Below, piece by piece: positions 55,490-64,000 of a stretch of DNA of 64,000 bases (position 1 is its first letter; every line of letters begins with the position of its first letter). The stretch is from Coenobita brevimanus. Taxonomy: Eukaryota > Arthropoda > Malacostraca > Decapoda > Coenobitidae. The notes beneath the pieces were generated by a model, which made no database searches, was not told the DNA's origin, and worked only from the letters and a program-made list of their open reading frames with translations. The stretch spans positions 29,935,426-29,999,425 of the forward strand of contig CM064632.1 in assembly GCA_032717465.1 (NCBI GenBank), written 5' to 3'. The position numbers and the translations under genes are program-made.

Positions 55490-55755
55490 AACAGGGGAGT
55501 TAGTAGTGAACTTCTATGATATACAAACCGGACATGCAAAAATGTAGAAAATGAAACGGAAATTTTAAAAAATAGGAGTTGAAAGCAGTTACGTACGAGT
55601 CAGCTGAGGATCCTTATAACGTATACAACAGATATGCAAAGGATTATTGAGTGAAGCAGAAAAAAAAAGAAGCGAAAACTGTTATCATAGAGTTAATAGT
55701 TGACTCTTATAATATACAAACCAGTTAAATAAAAGTTTACAAATTGGAAAGAAAA
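55490..55755. repeat. Degenerate direct repeats of about 95 bp
   Basis: GAGTTAGTAGTGAACTTCTA with GATATACAAACCGGA (55497), ACGAGTCAGCTGAGGATCCT with GTATACAACAG (55595), and GAGTTAATAGTTGACTCTTA with ATATACAAACCAG (55690) share a pattern. A fourth related phrase, GTGGATTCTCATGACAAGCA with GGTATACAAAAG, lies beyond element B at 63256. Element B therefore seems to have inserted into this array. Confidence 0.55.
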
Positions 55756-55761
55756 TTATAT

Positions 55762-55768
<7 letters not shown>

Positions 55769-55797
<29 letters not shown>
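55769..55797. repeat. (AT)n target of element B
   Basis: AT units run straight into the element B LTR. The other side of the element begins ATATAATATATCC. Confidence 0.95.
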
Positions 55798-55801
<4 letters not shown>

Positions 55802-56779
55802 ACGGTCGCGCCAGCCCGGGGCTATTACAAAAAGACAACAAGTCAGCCTTAGATGATCGGCCTCCACTGCGTTGCAAAATAACGCAGACCCCGGCACTGA
55901 CACTCCGCAAACTAGAGAAAAACTGCACAACTGAAGTACTTACTTAAGAACGCAACACTCTGTACTTTGATAATAAAACGGAACAGCCTACCTATAGATC
56001 TAGCCTACTATCGCCACTACCGGAAGTAATACCGCCCGAGACAGTATACAGGAACACCTCCCACTTACTTCCGGTGGTGACGACTTTCTACTTAACCCGT
56101 GTCCAAGGGGGAACGCAGTTAATAGCTCACGATGGTTCTCACTAGCCTTGAGCAAAGAGATGGGATTAACTGTGTAGGGGTTAGGGGTGTGTGTGTGTAT
56201 GTACGTGTGTTGGGGAACGTTAACAAAGGCAGCGAGAAGACCACGGTGAGCCAAACTGGCCCTCCAAAGACAACACGGTTACAAAAACAAAATAAAATAA
56301 TTACTTCCCTCAGTCAGCAACAAAAGAATAAAAATAAACTTAAATGAAAACGCCAGCTCGGCAGAAAAAAATGACTGGGGAGAGAGAGAGTGTGCACACA
56401 CGCACGATACGGAAGCTAGCTGGGAAGAGACTGACCCTGATCAAGGCTCGTGCACGGCCAAGCGCGAACGCATGAATCAAATTAATTAATAAGAACTTAT
56501 ATTCGTGCCCCTCTCTCTCTACAATAAACTGGTACTTCTAATGCAAGCAAAACATTATTAAATATACTTGTAGCTCACACAAGACAATCAAAATAATCAA
56601 ATGCATACTCAGCATGGTATGAAATAAAATTGCTCTCAGTGGCGGGAACGAAAGAAACAAAAGAACTTGTAGCACTCGCTAATATAAACTCCGCGAATGA
56701 CACGGATACATACTGCATAATCCCCTAGCCCAGCTGTAACGACTGCACCCGTGGGAACGGAAAGGCGGACAGCGTAACA
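55798..56779 (-). repeat. Element B 3' LTR
   Basis: 982 bp. Short frames in it (for example 56000-56254) recur in the other LTR simply because the LTRs are duplicates. The five differences from the 5' LTR that I see are near 55808, 55857, 56268, 56667 and 56748. Confidence 0.95.
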
Positions 56780-56827
56780 CGCCCTTCCCCAAGGGAAAAT
56801 TTTGAGCCCTGGAACAAAATTTTCGAA

Positions 56828-57364
56828 TCAAGACCCTGACCCCTCCCTGGATAAACAAGCAGCAATTACGTTATCAATCCCCTTAATATGCCTAACTTCT
56901 AAATTGTACTTTTGCAAAAGCAAACTCCAGCGGGTCAAACGCTGGTTCTTAAATTTAAACTTGTTCAAAAACTGCAGGGAATGATGGTCTGAATAAATCT
57001 TGATCACAGGGCCAAAAGGGGGCAGGTAGACAGCAAAGTGTTGCAGGGCCAGGATAATCGCTAATAACTCCTGCTCTATGACGGAATAGTTCTTCTGGGC
57101 TCTATTAAACTTCTTTGAGAAGTATGATATGGGATGTTCAACCTGGCCCTCATCCGGCTGCATCAACACTGCTCCTACCCCTACTCGGCTAGCATCAACT
57201 GCCAGCACAAAAGATTTGTCAAAATCTGGTGCACGCAATATAGGGTGGTGGCACAGCAGAGACTTAACAGTAGTAAAAGCTTGCTCACACTCGGCTGTCC
57301 ACTGCCACTTCTTATCCTTGCGCAATGTCAGTAAGAGGGGCAAGCACTGTGGAGTAATTCCCAA
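56828..57364 (-). pseudogene. Element B RNase H (separate frame)
   Basis: A 178-codon frame overlapping the end of the long frame by about 50 bases. It reads as RNase H from about residue 16. Landmarks: SFVLAVDASRVGVGAVLMQ (first Asp, about 55), NYSVIEQELLAIILAL (Glu, about 95), IKIYSDHHSLQFLNKF (Asp, about 125) and RHIKGIDNVIAACLSREG. In most Ty3/Gypsy elements the last motif is IADxLSR or VADALSR; here the Asp is Ala (codon GCT), one base away. Role: degrades RNA in the RNA/DNA hybrid during reverse transcription. The residues before about 16 are an out-of-frame reading of the RT end. The stop is about 50 bp from the LTR. Confidence 0.88.
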
Positions 57365-60300
57365 TAAATCGTCTGTAATAGCCGATCATGCCCAAAAATC
57401 GCTGGAGGGCATGGCGACACTGGGGTGCTGCAAAGTTGGAAATGGCATCCACCTTAGCCCGAGGTGGAGCCACTTGCCCATGTCCTACAACAAATCCAAG
57501 GTACTGGACCTTAGCACGTACGAACTCGCACTTGTCCAAGTTGACTACTAAACCAGCTTCCTCCAACCGCTTAATGAGCATTTCCACATGATCAAGGTGC
57601 TCCTCCCACTTGGTGTCATACACAATGACATCATCGATGTAAACGACACAATTAGGTATGCCATCCACCACTTTATCCATAAGCCTCTGGAAAGTGGCTG
57701 GAGCATTCTTCAATCCATAAGGCATCACCTGACACTGATATACTGCACCACTGACAACAAAGCTAGCCACTTGTTTAGCCCGTTCCGTCAGCGGGACCTG
57801 CCAGTATCCTTTTACTAAGTCAAGCTTGGTGATATAAGTGGCATTTCCCACCTTGTCCACGGAGTCATCGACCCGAGGCAAGGGAGAAGCATCGGTCTTA
57901 GACAGTGAGTTAACTTTCCGGAAGTCCACACACAACCTAACCTTCCCATCTGGCTTCGGCTGCAAGGTAACTGGTGAACTCCACTCACTGAAACTCCTCT
58001 TGATCAATCCATGGTCCAACATATACTTGATCTCATTATCGAGAGCTTTCTGTCTGATAGGGTTGATGCGGTAGGGAGCTAATTTTACAGGCTTACTATC
58101 CCCAACGTTAATGTCATGAGTAGCCCAAGTTGTCAATCCCGGTGAATCTCCAAAAACTTTCGGATGTTTCCATAATCTGTTGCACAGCTCTTCTCGCTTT
58201 ACTGGATCAAGGTGTCGCAATTTCTCCACCAGAGCTGCATAACCATTGCCCTCCCATAGGTCAGCTGGTAACATCTCACCACGACTAAGCACTTCCTCCT
58301 GCTCCTCCAACTCACTACCAACCACCAAAACTACAGGAGCGCTCTCCCTGGTTCCCTCAACGTCCACTCCAAAGTCACCTTCCAGGGACTGTGGCTGTAA
58401 CCCTGGTCCACTACTCACATTACCGGCACCAACAGCTCCCTCCACAGCACGTTCCTTTGATGCCACGTCCTCCTTTCCCCGTCCTTCACATCCCCGGTGA
58501 GAGACATCAGCAGTCATCCCACAATAAGAATCAACTGGGCGGTAGTATGGCTTCAACATATTAATGTGGCACAACTGAGTACTCTTCCGCCTATCTGGGG
58601 TAACAATTAGATAGTCAAGTTCCCCAACTCTCTTCTTCACAATATAAGGACCACTAAATCTAGCCGCCAGAGGTTTTCCTTGCATGGGCAGCAGTGCCAA
58701 AACTTCATCTCCTTGCTTAAACTCACGACTTCTGACCTTCTTATCGTAATGAGCCTTCATTTTCGCTTGAGCCCCGATTAGATGGTCACGGGTAAGCTCT
58801 AAAGCGCAATGCAGTCTCTCCCGAGTGCGGCAGACATAGTCAAGCATGGATTCCTGGTTGCCAGATTTGTTGTTACTCCAGGCCTCTCGCACCACATCCA
58901 AGGGACCACGAACTCTGTGCCCAAACACTAACTCATTGGGTGAAAACCCTAACGACTCAGTTGGTACCTCTCTCACTGCAAACATAACAAAGGGTACCGC
59001 TAGGTCCCAATCCTTTCCACTATCATAGCAGAAGGTGCGCAGCATTGTCTTTAAGGTCTGATGATGCCTCTCCAGGGCACCTTGTGACTGCGGATGGTAG
59101 GCACTGGACAAAATGTGTTTGATGCCCAACTCTGTCATTGTCTGCTTAAACAAATTAGATATAAAATTTACTCCACGGTCTGACTGCAACTCCTTAGGCA
59201 GGCCAAAATGAGTAAAGAACAGAATAAGTTGCTTGACTACTGACTTCGCCTGCATGCTTCTGATTGGTATAGCCTCTGGGTATCGCGTTGTAACATCCAT
59301 TATGGTTAACAAATACTTGTTTCCAGCAGAAGTAGGAGGTAAAGGGCCCACGATATCAATGATTACCCGGGTAAACGGAGGTTCAACTGCAGGAATGGGA
59401 GTCAAAGGGGCCACAGGAAGAACTTGATTAGGCTTGCCCACTATCTGACACGTGTGACAGCTCTTGATGTACGCAGCAACTTGTCCCGGCATACTTGGCC
59501 ACCAAAAGTTATATCTTAAGCGCTGCACTGTCTTCCTGTTTCCCAAGTGACCTGCTAAAGGTCCCTCATGTGCTAACTGTATTAACGGCACCCTATACTG
59601 CACAGGCACCACCACCTGCACTAACTCACCCACTCCTCCATCCACCGTGGCGCCAGTGGGCGTCCATCGGCAATGTAAAACATTGTCTTTAATCAGGAAC
59701 TCCTCCTTACCACACTCCATACTTCTTTCTTCCCCTACTCGAGCAAACAAGGGCTTTAATGTTATATCCTCCTGTTGCTTCACCCTCAATTCTGCTGGCC
59801 CAACACCCGCCAGCTCTACTGAGGACTGAGATAAGGGACTGGTCGGGACACGGGATTGCGAAGGGCGATCAATCTCAGCGTCACCTCTAGTACACTCGAC
59901 AGGGGGAGGAATGTCAGACTCCACACTGACATCATCATCACCTCTACCCTCAACAGTGACACTCTGTTCCTCAGGCGCGTTTGACGGTGGTCCTGCATCC
60001 CCGCAGTCGACCCCAGCGTCCTGAAATTCTCCTAATTCAGTCAATGGGCTGGGTTCAGTCTCCACACAGACACACTCAGCACCACCTCTAGTGTCCTGAG
60101 TGGGAAGTGGGGCGGCACCCATGCACGCATTCCCACTCTCCTCACCCACCACAGCAACACTCTGCTCACTAGGTTCCTCCATTGGTGGCCCTGCCTCATC
60201 ACAGTCGACCCCAAGAACCTGTGACTTCACCAGTTCTTCCTCCCGGGCTGCAACCTGTGCCATGGATCGTGTAATTGCACAGACCGGGAACATGGCTTCC

Positions 60301-62093
60301 ACTTCTGCATCAACTTCAATACCAATTTCTGGGGCGTCAAAACACTTCTCTGCCACAACAACTGGTGAGGGAAGAGATGGAAATACTTTCTCCCCAGCCA
60401 GGTCGTTCCCCAGCAGAAAATCAACCCCCTCTAGTGGCATTACATCAGCAACAGCTACTTGAGCTGCAGCCTGAACAATGGGGCAATCGAGTTCCACATG
60501 AACATAATCATAGTATTCATCTGAGTTCATGCCTCTACACAGCACATACTTCCCTGAGTTTACAGGCCCTCCAGTCACGTTTCTGCACACAGACTGTTGT
60601 GCACAGGTATCATGAGCCACAGTAACTGGATAACTGATCCCATGAATTTTCACTGTGCCGTGACATATAAAAGGTTTACACCAGTCTAGGGACGATTTCT
60701 GAGGCAGTTCATCCGGAGGTGGCGTAGCATGTTGGGTAACTTTTTCAGCCTGAGCTGGCAGCGAGCACAGCCGGCTGCACTCCAGCTTTCCACAGACTTC
60801 TCCCTCACCGTTACCACTCTCCCAACTCCTCTCGTTCACCTGACTCGAACCTATAACTAGTGCCACTGGTTTGGCATTTTGGGAGGCCTTCCACTTAGGG
60901 CAGTTAGGCTTGATGTGCCCACTCTGTTTGCAAAAGTAACAAAGTAGCTTCGAACTGGATACAGGGCTCTTTCTCCCTGAATTCTTTTTCTCCTCTGAAC
61001 TTCCCTTGGACTGATTCACGGGAGATTTATCCCAGGCAGGGCCACTCACAGTCCTCTCCCTGGAATACTGAAAATTAGCATACTTGACCCCCATACTCCG
61101 CAAGGCAAACACCCGGTCATCAGCCCACGTCGCTGCTTCCTTCACGGTCTTAAATCTCTTCTCCCTAATTTTAACACCAATTTCTTTGTCAGCCATGTTG
61201 GTAAAATGTTCCATCAAAAACAGTTCACGCACCTCGTTATACGAAGTGGCGCTCTCACTCAGCAACCACTCGTCTAACCTCTCCTCCAGATACCTAGCGT
61301 AGGCCATATAGGTGTCAGCAGGCCTTTTCCGAGCACCACGGAACAACAACCGATAAGCCTCTGGTCTAAGTTCATATGCCTTCAGGATAGCTGTTTTAAA
61401 TTCATCATAATCATCTACATCCTCAAGGCTCAACCTATTATACACTGCCAAAGCTTTTCCCTTCAGCACATTAGATACCAACCCCACCCAGCGCTGCCTT
61501 GGCCACTCAAACTCCCTAGCCTTCTTCTCAAACCTGACAAACCATTCTGTCACCTTCAACTCATCAAATGCTGGCACTAATTTTAGACTCCTTGAGAACC
61601 AACTCTTCCTATCCTCTGCACGGCCTGAGGTTTGGGTATCTGAAGTTGGTCTATTAGCAGTCACCTCCAAGCGAGTCTTCTCCAGCTCAAATCGCATTTT
61701 TTCACGCTGCAACTCCATCTCCCTCTCTTCCTTCTCTCTTGCACGCTGCATTTCCCTCTCTTCCTTCTCTCTTGCACGCTGCAGTTCCATCTCCATCTTT
61801 TTCAACTCCAATTGCAACTGAGCCTCCGGTGACAAGACTCCAGGGTATATGGGAGTGGAATGAACAGCTCCAGGGAAAGCACCAAACATACCCGGGGGAA
61901 CTGCTCTAAACTGGCTCGGCGGCATCATAGATGGTAATAGTGGGGTAGCGAAACGAGGCAACTCAGCACCATAGTCAAACTCAGGGCTCACACGGGGAGT
62001 ACCTTTGCTATGTGCCTCTCGTTGTTCCATATTTTCCATATCCACAGGTGACTCAGCACGTACGCGATCTGGTGTAAACACGCGTGACTCCAT
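57312..62093 (-). CDS. Element B Gag-protease-integrase-RT polyprotein
   Basis: 1593 codons, start MESRVFTPDR about 160 bp from the LTR. In order: Met/Pro-rich N-terminus (1-90); coiled coil of ELQRAREKEEREM repeats (90-145); SCAN-like capsid (about 162-330: WFVRFEKKAREFEWP, YELRPEAYRLLFRGARKRP, YNEVRELFLMEHFTNMADKE); zinc knuckle C385-C398 (C-x2-C-x4-H-x4-C); protease HDTCAQQS (D495, with DTC where DTG is usual) and LLGNDLAG (561-567); acidic linker; integrase finger H842, H849, C879, C882; DDE acids D913, D972, E1008; GPY module (1148-1150); linker; RT with D1425 (LDLVKGYWQV), PYGLKNAPATFQ (1458-1469), YIDD (1485-1488) and FLGMIGYYRRFI. The frame ends three residues after LTDI because of a frameshift; RNase H continues in another frame. 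Gag and Pol are one frame, with no recoding site between them. A polyprotein of a mobile element, not a host gene. Confidence 0.93.
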   Translation of the reverse strand: MESRVFTPDRVRAESPVDMENMEQREAHSKGTPRVSPEFDYGAELPRFATPLLPSMMPPSQFRAVPPGMFGAFPGAVHSTPIYPGVLSPEAQLQLELKKMEMELQRAREKEEREMQRAREKEEREMELQREKMRFELEKTRLEVTANRPTSDTQTSGRAEDRKSWFSRSLKLVPAFDELKVTEWFVRFEKKAREFEWPRQRWVGLVSNVLKGKALAVYNRLSLEDVDDYDEFKTAILKAYELRPEAYRLLFRGARKRPADTYMAYARYLEERLDEWLLSESATSYNEVRELFLMEHFTNMADKEIGVKIREKRFKTVKEAATWADDRVFALRSMGVKYANFQYSRERTVSGPAWDKSPVNQSKGSSEEKKNSGRKSPVSSSKLLCYFCKQSGHIKPNCPKWKASQNAKPVALVIGSSQVNERSWESGNGEGEVCGKLECSRLCSLPAQAEKVTQHATPPPDELPQKSSLDWCKPFICHGTVKIHGISYPVTVAHDTCAQQSVCRNVTGGPVNSGKYVLCRGMNSDEYYDYVHVELDCPIVQAAAQVAVADVMPLEGVDFLLGNDLAGEKVFPSLPSPVVVAEKCFDAPEIGIEVDAEVEAMFPVCAITRSMAQVAAREEELVKSQVLGVDCDEAGPPMEEPSEQSVAVVGEESGNACMGAAPLPTQDTRGGAECVCVETEPSPLTELGEFQDAGVDCGDAGPPSNAPEEQSVTVEGRGDDDVSVESDIPPPVECTRGDAEIDRPSQSRVPTSPLSQSSVELAGVGPAELRVKQQEDITLKPLFARVGEERSMECGKEEFLIKDNVLHCRWTPTGATVDGGVGELVQVVVPVQYRVPLIQLAHEGPLAGHLGNRKTVQRLRYNFWWPSMPGQVAAYIKSCHTCQIVGKPNQVLPVAPLTPIPAVEPPFTRVIIDIVGPLPPTSAGNKYLLTIMDVTTRYPEAIPIRSMQAKSVVKQLILFFTHFGLPKELQSDRGVNFISNLFKQTMTELGIKHILSSAYHPQSQGALERHHQTLKTMLRTFCYDSGKDWDLAVPFVMFAVREVPTESLGFSPNELVFGHRVRGPLDVVREAWSNNKSGNQESMLDYVCRTRERLHCALELTRDHLIGAQAKMKAHYDKKVRSREFKQGDEVLALLPMQGKPLAARFSGPYIVKKRVGELDYLIVTPDRRKSTQLCHINMLKPYYRPVDSYCGMTADVSHRGCEGRGKEDVASKERAVEGAVGAGNVSSGPGLQPQSLEGDFGVDVEGTRESAPVVLVVGSELEEQEEVLSRGEMLPADLWEGNGYAALVEKLRHLDPVKREELCNRLWKHPKVFGDSPGLTTWATHDINVGDSKPVKLAPYRINPIRQKALDNEIKYMLDHGLIKRSFSEWSSPVTLQPKPDGKVRLCVDFRKVNSLSKTDASPLPRVDDSVDKVGNATYITKLDLVKGYWQVPLTERAKQVASFVVSGAVYQCQVMPYGLKNAPATFQRLMDKVVDGIPNCVVYIDDVIVYDTKWEEHLDHVEMLIKRLEEAGLVVNLDKCEFVRAKVQYLGFVVGHGQVAPPRAKVDAISNFAAPQCRHALQRFLGMIGYYRRFIGNYSTVLAPLTDIAQG

Positions 62094-62251
62094 GGCGACA
62101 AATCAATGGCAGTACTAAATAATGAAATACTAATGCTGACTGAGAAACTACAAAACACATCAACTTCACCTCAAAGTACAGAGAAAGCCAAGATAACGAT
62201 ATCCTAGCAAGAAGAAGGCACTGTTAGGATATCCTGGTGCGAGGTCGCCAC
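62094..62251 (-). other. Element B leader with primer-binding site
   Basis: Sense strand after the LTR reads (G)TGGCGACCTCGCACCAGGAT. Its complement on the printed strand ends GGTCGCCA (62243-62250), compatible with a tRNA 3' end with CCA; the T-arm fit is imperfect and the tRNA is not identified. GGATATCCTGGTGCGAGG and CGATATCCTAGCAAGAAG form a short direct repeat in the leader. Confidence 0.55.
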
Positions 62252-63233
62252 TGTTACGGTCACGCCAGCCCGGGGCTATTACAAAAAGACAACAAGTCAG
62301 CCTTAGATGACCGGCCTCCACTGCGTTGCAAAATAACGCAGACCCCGGCACTGACACTCCGCAAACTAGAGAAAAACTGCACAACTGAAGTACTTACTTA
62401 AGAACGCAACACTCTGTACTTTGATAATAAAACGGAACAGCCTACCTATAGATCTAGCCTACTATCGCCACTACCGGAAGTAATACCGCCCGAGACAGTA
62501 TACAGGAACACCTCCCACTTACTTCCGGTGGTGACGACTTTCTACTTAACCCGTGTCCAAGGGGGAACGCAGTTAATAGCTCACGATGGTTCTCACTAGC
62601 CTTGAGCAAAGAGATGGGATTAACTGTGTAGGGGTTAGGGGTGTGTGTGTGTATGTACGTGTGTTGGGGAACGTTAACAAAGGCAGCGAGAAGACCACGG
62701 TGAGCCAAACTGGCCCTCCGAAGACAACACGGTTACAAAAACAAAATAAAATAATTACTTCCCTCAGTCAGCAACAAAAGAATAAAAATAAACTTAAATG
62801 AAAACGCCAGCTCGGCAGAAAAAAATGACTGGGGAGAGAGAGAGTGTGCACACACGCACGATACGGAAGCTAGCTGGGAAGAGACTGACCCTGATCAAGG
62901 CTCGTGCACGGCCAAGCGCGAACGCATGAATCAAATTAATTAATAAGAACTTATATTCGTGCCCCTCTCTCTCTACAATAAACTGGTACTTCTAATGCAA
63001 GCAAAACATTATTAAATATACTTGTAGCTCACACAAGACAATCAAAATAATCAAATGCATACTCAGCATGGTATGAAATAAAATTGCTCTCAGTGGCGGG
63101 AACGAAAGAAACAAAAGACCTTGTAGCACTCGCTAATATAAACTCCGCGAATGACACGGATACATACTGCATAATCCCCTAGCCCAGCTGTAACGACTGC
63201 AACCGTGGGAACGGAAAGGCGGACAGCGTAACA
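62252..63233 (-). repeat. Element B 5' LTR
   Basis: 982 bp, matching 55798-56779 with about 5 substitutions. In an intact Metaviridae-type element this copy would hold the promoter. I cannot place a TATA box or poly-A signal on the sense strand with confidence. Confidence 0.95.
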
Positions 63234-63430
63234 ATATAATATATCCTAGAATCAGCAGTGGATTCTCATGACAAGCAAACTAGGTATACAAAAGTCCTGA
63301 GTGTGAAAAGTAAATTGAAATGCTGAAAACCATTATCTTAGGATAGCTCATTTAGTCATTTTTTTTAGGGGGATGTTGCAACTGCCATCCTGCAACTGAT
63401 ATTTTTTTGAAGATCCTGTAAATGTGGGTT
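63234..63430. other. Right flank of element B
   Basis: Begins ATATAATATATCC, then a unit like the 55.5-kb direct repeats (GGATTCTCATGACAAGC with GTATACAAA). No gene. Confidence 0.5.
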
Positions 63431-63644
63431 ACTATACTCTTTTTACTCTAACTTGGCCTAAAACTGCCATCTCTCCTTCTTCAATACTGACCTGTAACAA
63501 GAGATTAACGCTCCAATATGGTGATAACCACGAAGTGCCATAGAAAGTAGCTGAGCCGTAGAATTGTCTTTTTCTTCCACTGAGCTACCGGAAATAAGAT
63601 GCAAAAGGACGAAAATCTGGGCTGTTACAGTAAGAGAAGTATAG
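63431..63644 (-). mobile_element. M3 inverted-repeat element, copy 6
   Basis: 214 bp, reverse orientation. As printed, the left end is CTTTTTACTCTAACTTGGCC, preceded by TATACT, and the right end is ATCTGGGCTGTTACAGTAAG followed by AGAAGTATAG. The core complements the other copies (GATGCAAAAGGACGAAAAT, AGATTAACGCTCCAATATGG). Confidence 0.8.
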
Positions 63645-64000
63645 CTGACCCATAAAAGTGAAGGGGAAAATAAAGTGTTGAATATAATTAATGATGATGT
63701 TGAATAAGAAAGGCTTCTTTAAAAAGAAAATGGCATCATTAAGACATACTATATTTTTTCATTCTTGCCACCTCCAGACAAATTTACTTAACTTTGGAGA
63801 AAAGTCATGGTGAAAGCGATTTGTAAGCCTCCATTAAATCTAGAGCTTAAAAAGTTTCACCAACTACGTGAAATTACCTGCTGGGAGCCAAACAACAACA
63901 ACGTTACTAGTCGACTCGTTTATGTATGAGGACGTGTTTTCAGGAAGGACCCTAACACCTTTTCCTTGAATATCCTCTTTCTCTCTTCTTACATCTTTTT
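63645..64000. other. Unassigned window end
   Basis: AT-rich, no recognisable gene or repeat. Confidence 0.4.

Larger units (their letters stand above)
55798..63233 (-). mobile_element. LTR retrotransposon B (Gmr1-like, near-intact, young)
   Basis: 7.4 kb on the minus strand, with two 982-bp LTRs that start TGTTACG and end CGTAACA. Flanking ATAT on both sides fits a 4-bp target duplication, although the AT microsatellite makes this ambiguous. I count 5 substitutions between the LTRs (about 0.5%), all base changes with no length difference, so insertion is recent. The internal region has one long gag-to-RT frame and RNase H in a second frame. Order: Gag, protease, integrase, RT, RNase H, again with integrase before RT. 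Purine-rich TTGGGGAAGGGCG lies just before the 3' LTR on the sense strand. Confidence 0.95.

Noticed and set aside
56000..56254. 84-codon frame identical at 62454-62708, looking conserved
   Set aside because: Both copies lie in the two LTRs of one young element, so identity reflects duplication, not selection.
60100..60625. Plus-strand frames of 116-120 codons
   Set aside because: Antisense shadows of the element B polyprotein.

Overview
This window looks like intergenic, repeat-dominated DNA from an arthropod. The best fit is a decapod crustacean (crab or shrimp), but that is inference. The support is very dense, long dinucleotide microsatellites (GT, CT, AT), many minisatellites, tRNA-derived SINEs, TGACCTTTGACC-type repeats, LINE fragments and young LTR retrotransposons. 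I recognise no host protein-coding gene, no true tRNA or rRNA gene and no CRISPR array. Most open reading frames here are translations of simple repeats or lie antisense to transposons.

Layout. 1-9.4 kb: degenerate TCA/ACC triplet DNA, microsatellites, two LINE remnants (3.5-3.95 kb minus, 4.3-4.6 kb plus), two copies of a short inverted-repeat element (family M3) and about 1 kb of polypurine DNA with a 44-bp minisatellite. 9.7-18.2 kb: TGGCGAGA-type arrays, a 157-bp duplication, a 5'-truncated LINE with a 7-bp target duplication (10.65-11.64 kb), a 53-bp/180-bp higher-order satellite interrupted by a SINE, a second SINE, and a longer decayed LINE (16.7-18.2 kb). 18.4-26.1 kb: microsatellites, an exact 30-bp minisatellite, a 247-bp foldback palindrome (22218-22464), a Ty3/Gypsy integrase remnant (22.56-23.38 kb), and a noncoding stretch with repeated short hairpins whose stems covary. 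26.1-43.9 kb: strand-asymmetric polypyrimidine and polypurine blocks, a third LINE remnant (28.1-28.9 kb), a 174-bp GT tract and several MITE-like elements (M1, M2, M3).

43.9-50.1 kb and 55.8-63.2 kb hold two nearly complete LTR retrotransposons, both on the minus strand. Element A (LTRs 646/649 bp) and element B (LTRs 982/982 bp) have Ty3/Gypsy-type proteins, but the integrase lies before the reverse transcriptase: Gag, protease, integrase, RT, RNase H. This is the Ty1/Copia gene order, known in Ty3/Gypsy-type elements as the Gmr1 group, which I recall being described from deuterostomes. The capsid region also resembles the SCAN domain, thought to derive from such elements. Element B has an open 1593-codon gag-to-RT frame and LTRs with only about 5 differences, so it is young. 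It carries one frameshift at the RT/RNase H junction and substitutions at protease and RNase H active-site positions. Element A has lost the RT catalytic core by an internal deletion.

The window reads as layered transposon insertions into a background of simple repeats. Its main points of interest are the two Gmr1-like elements, the small inverted-repeat families and the covarying hairpin cluster.
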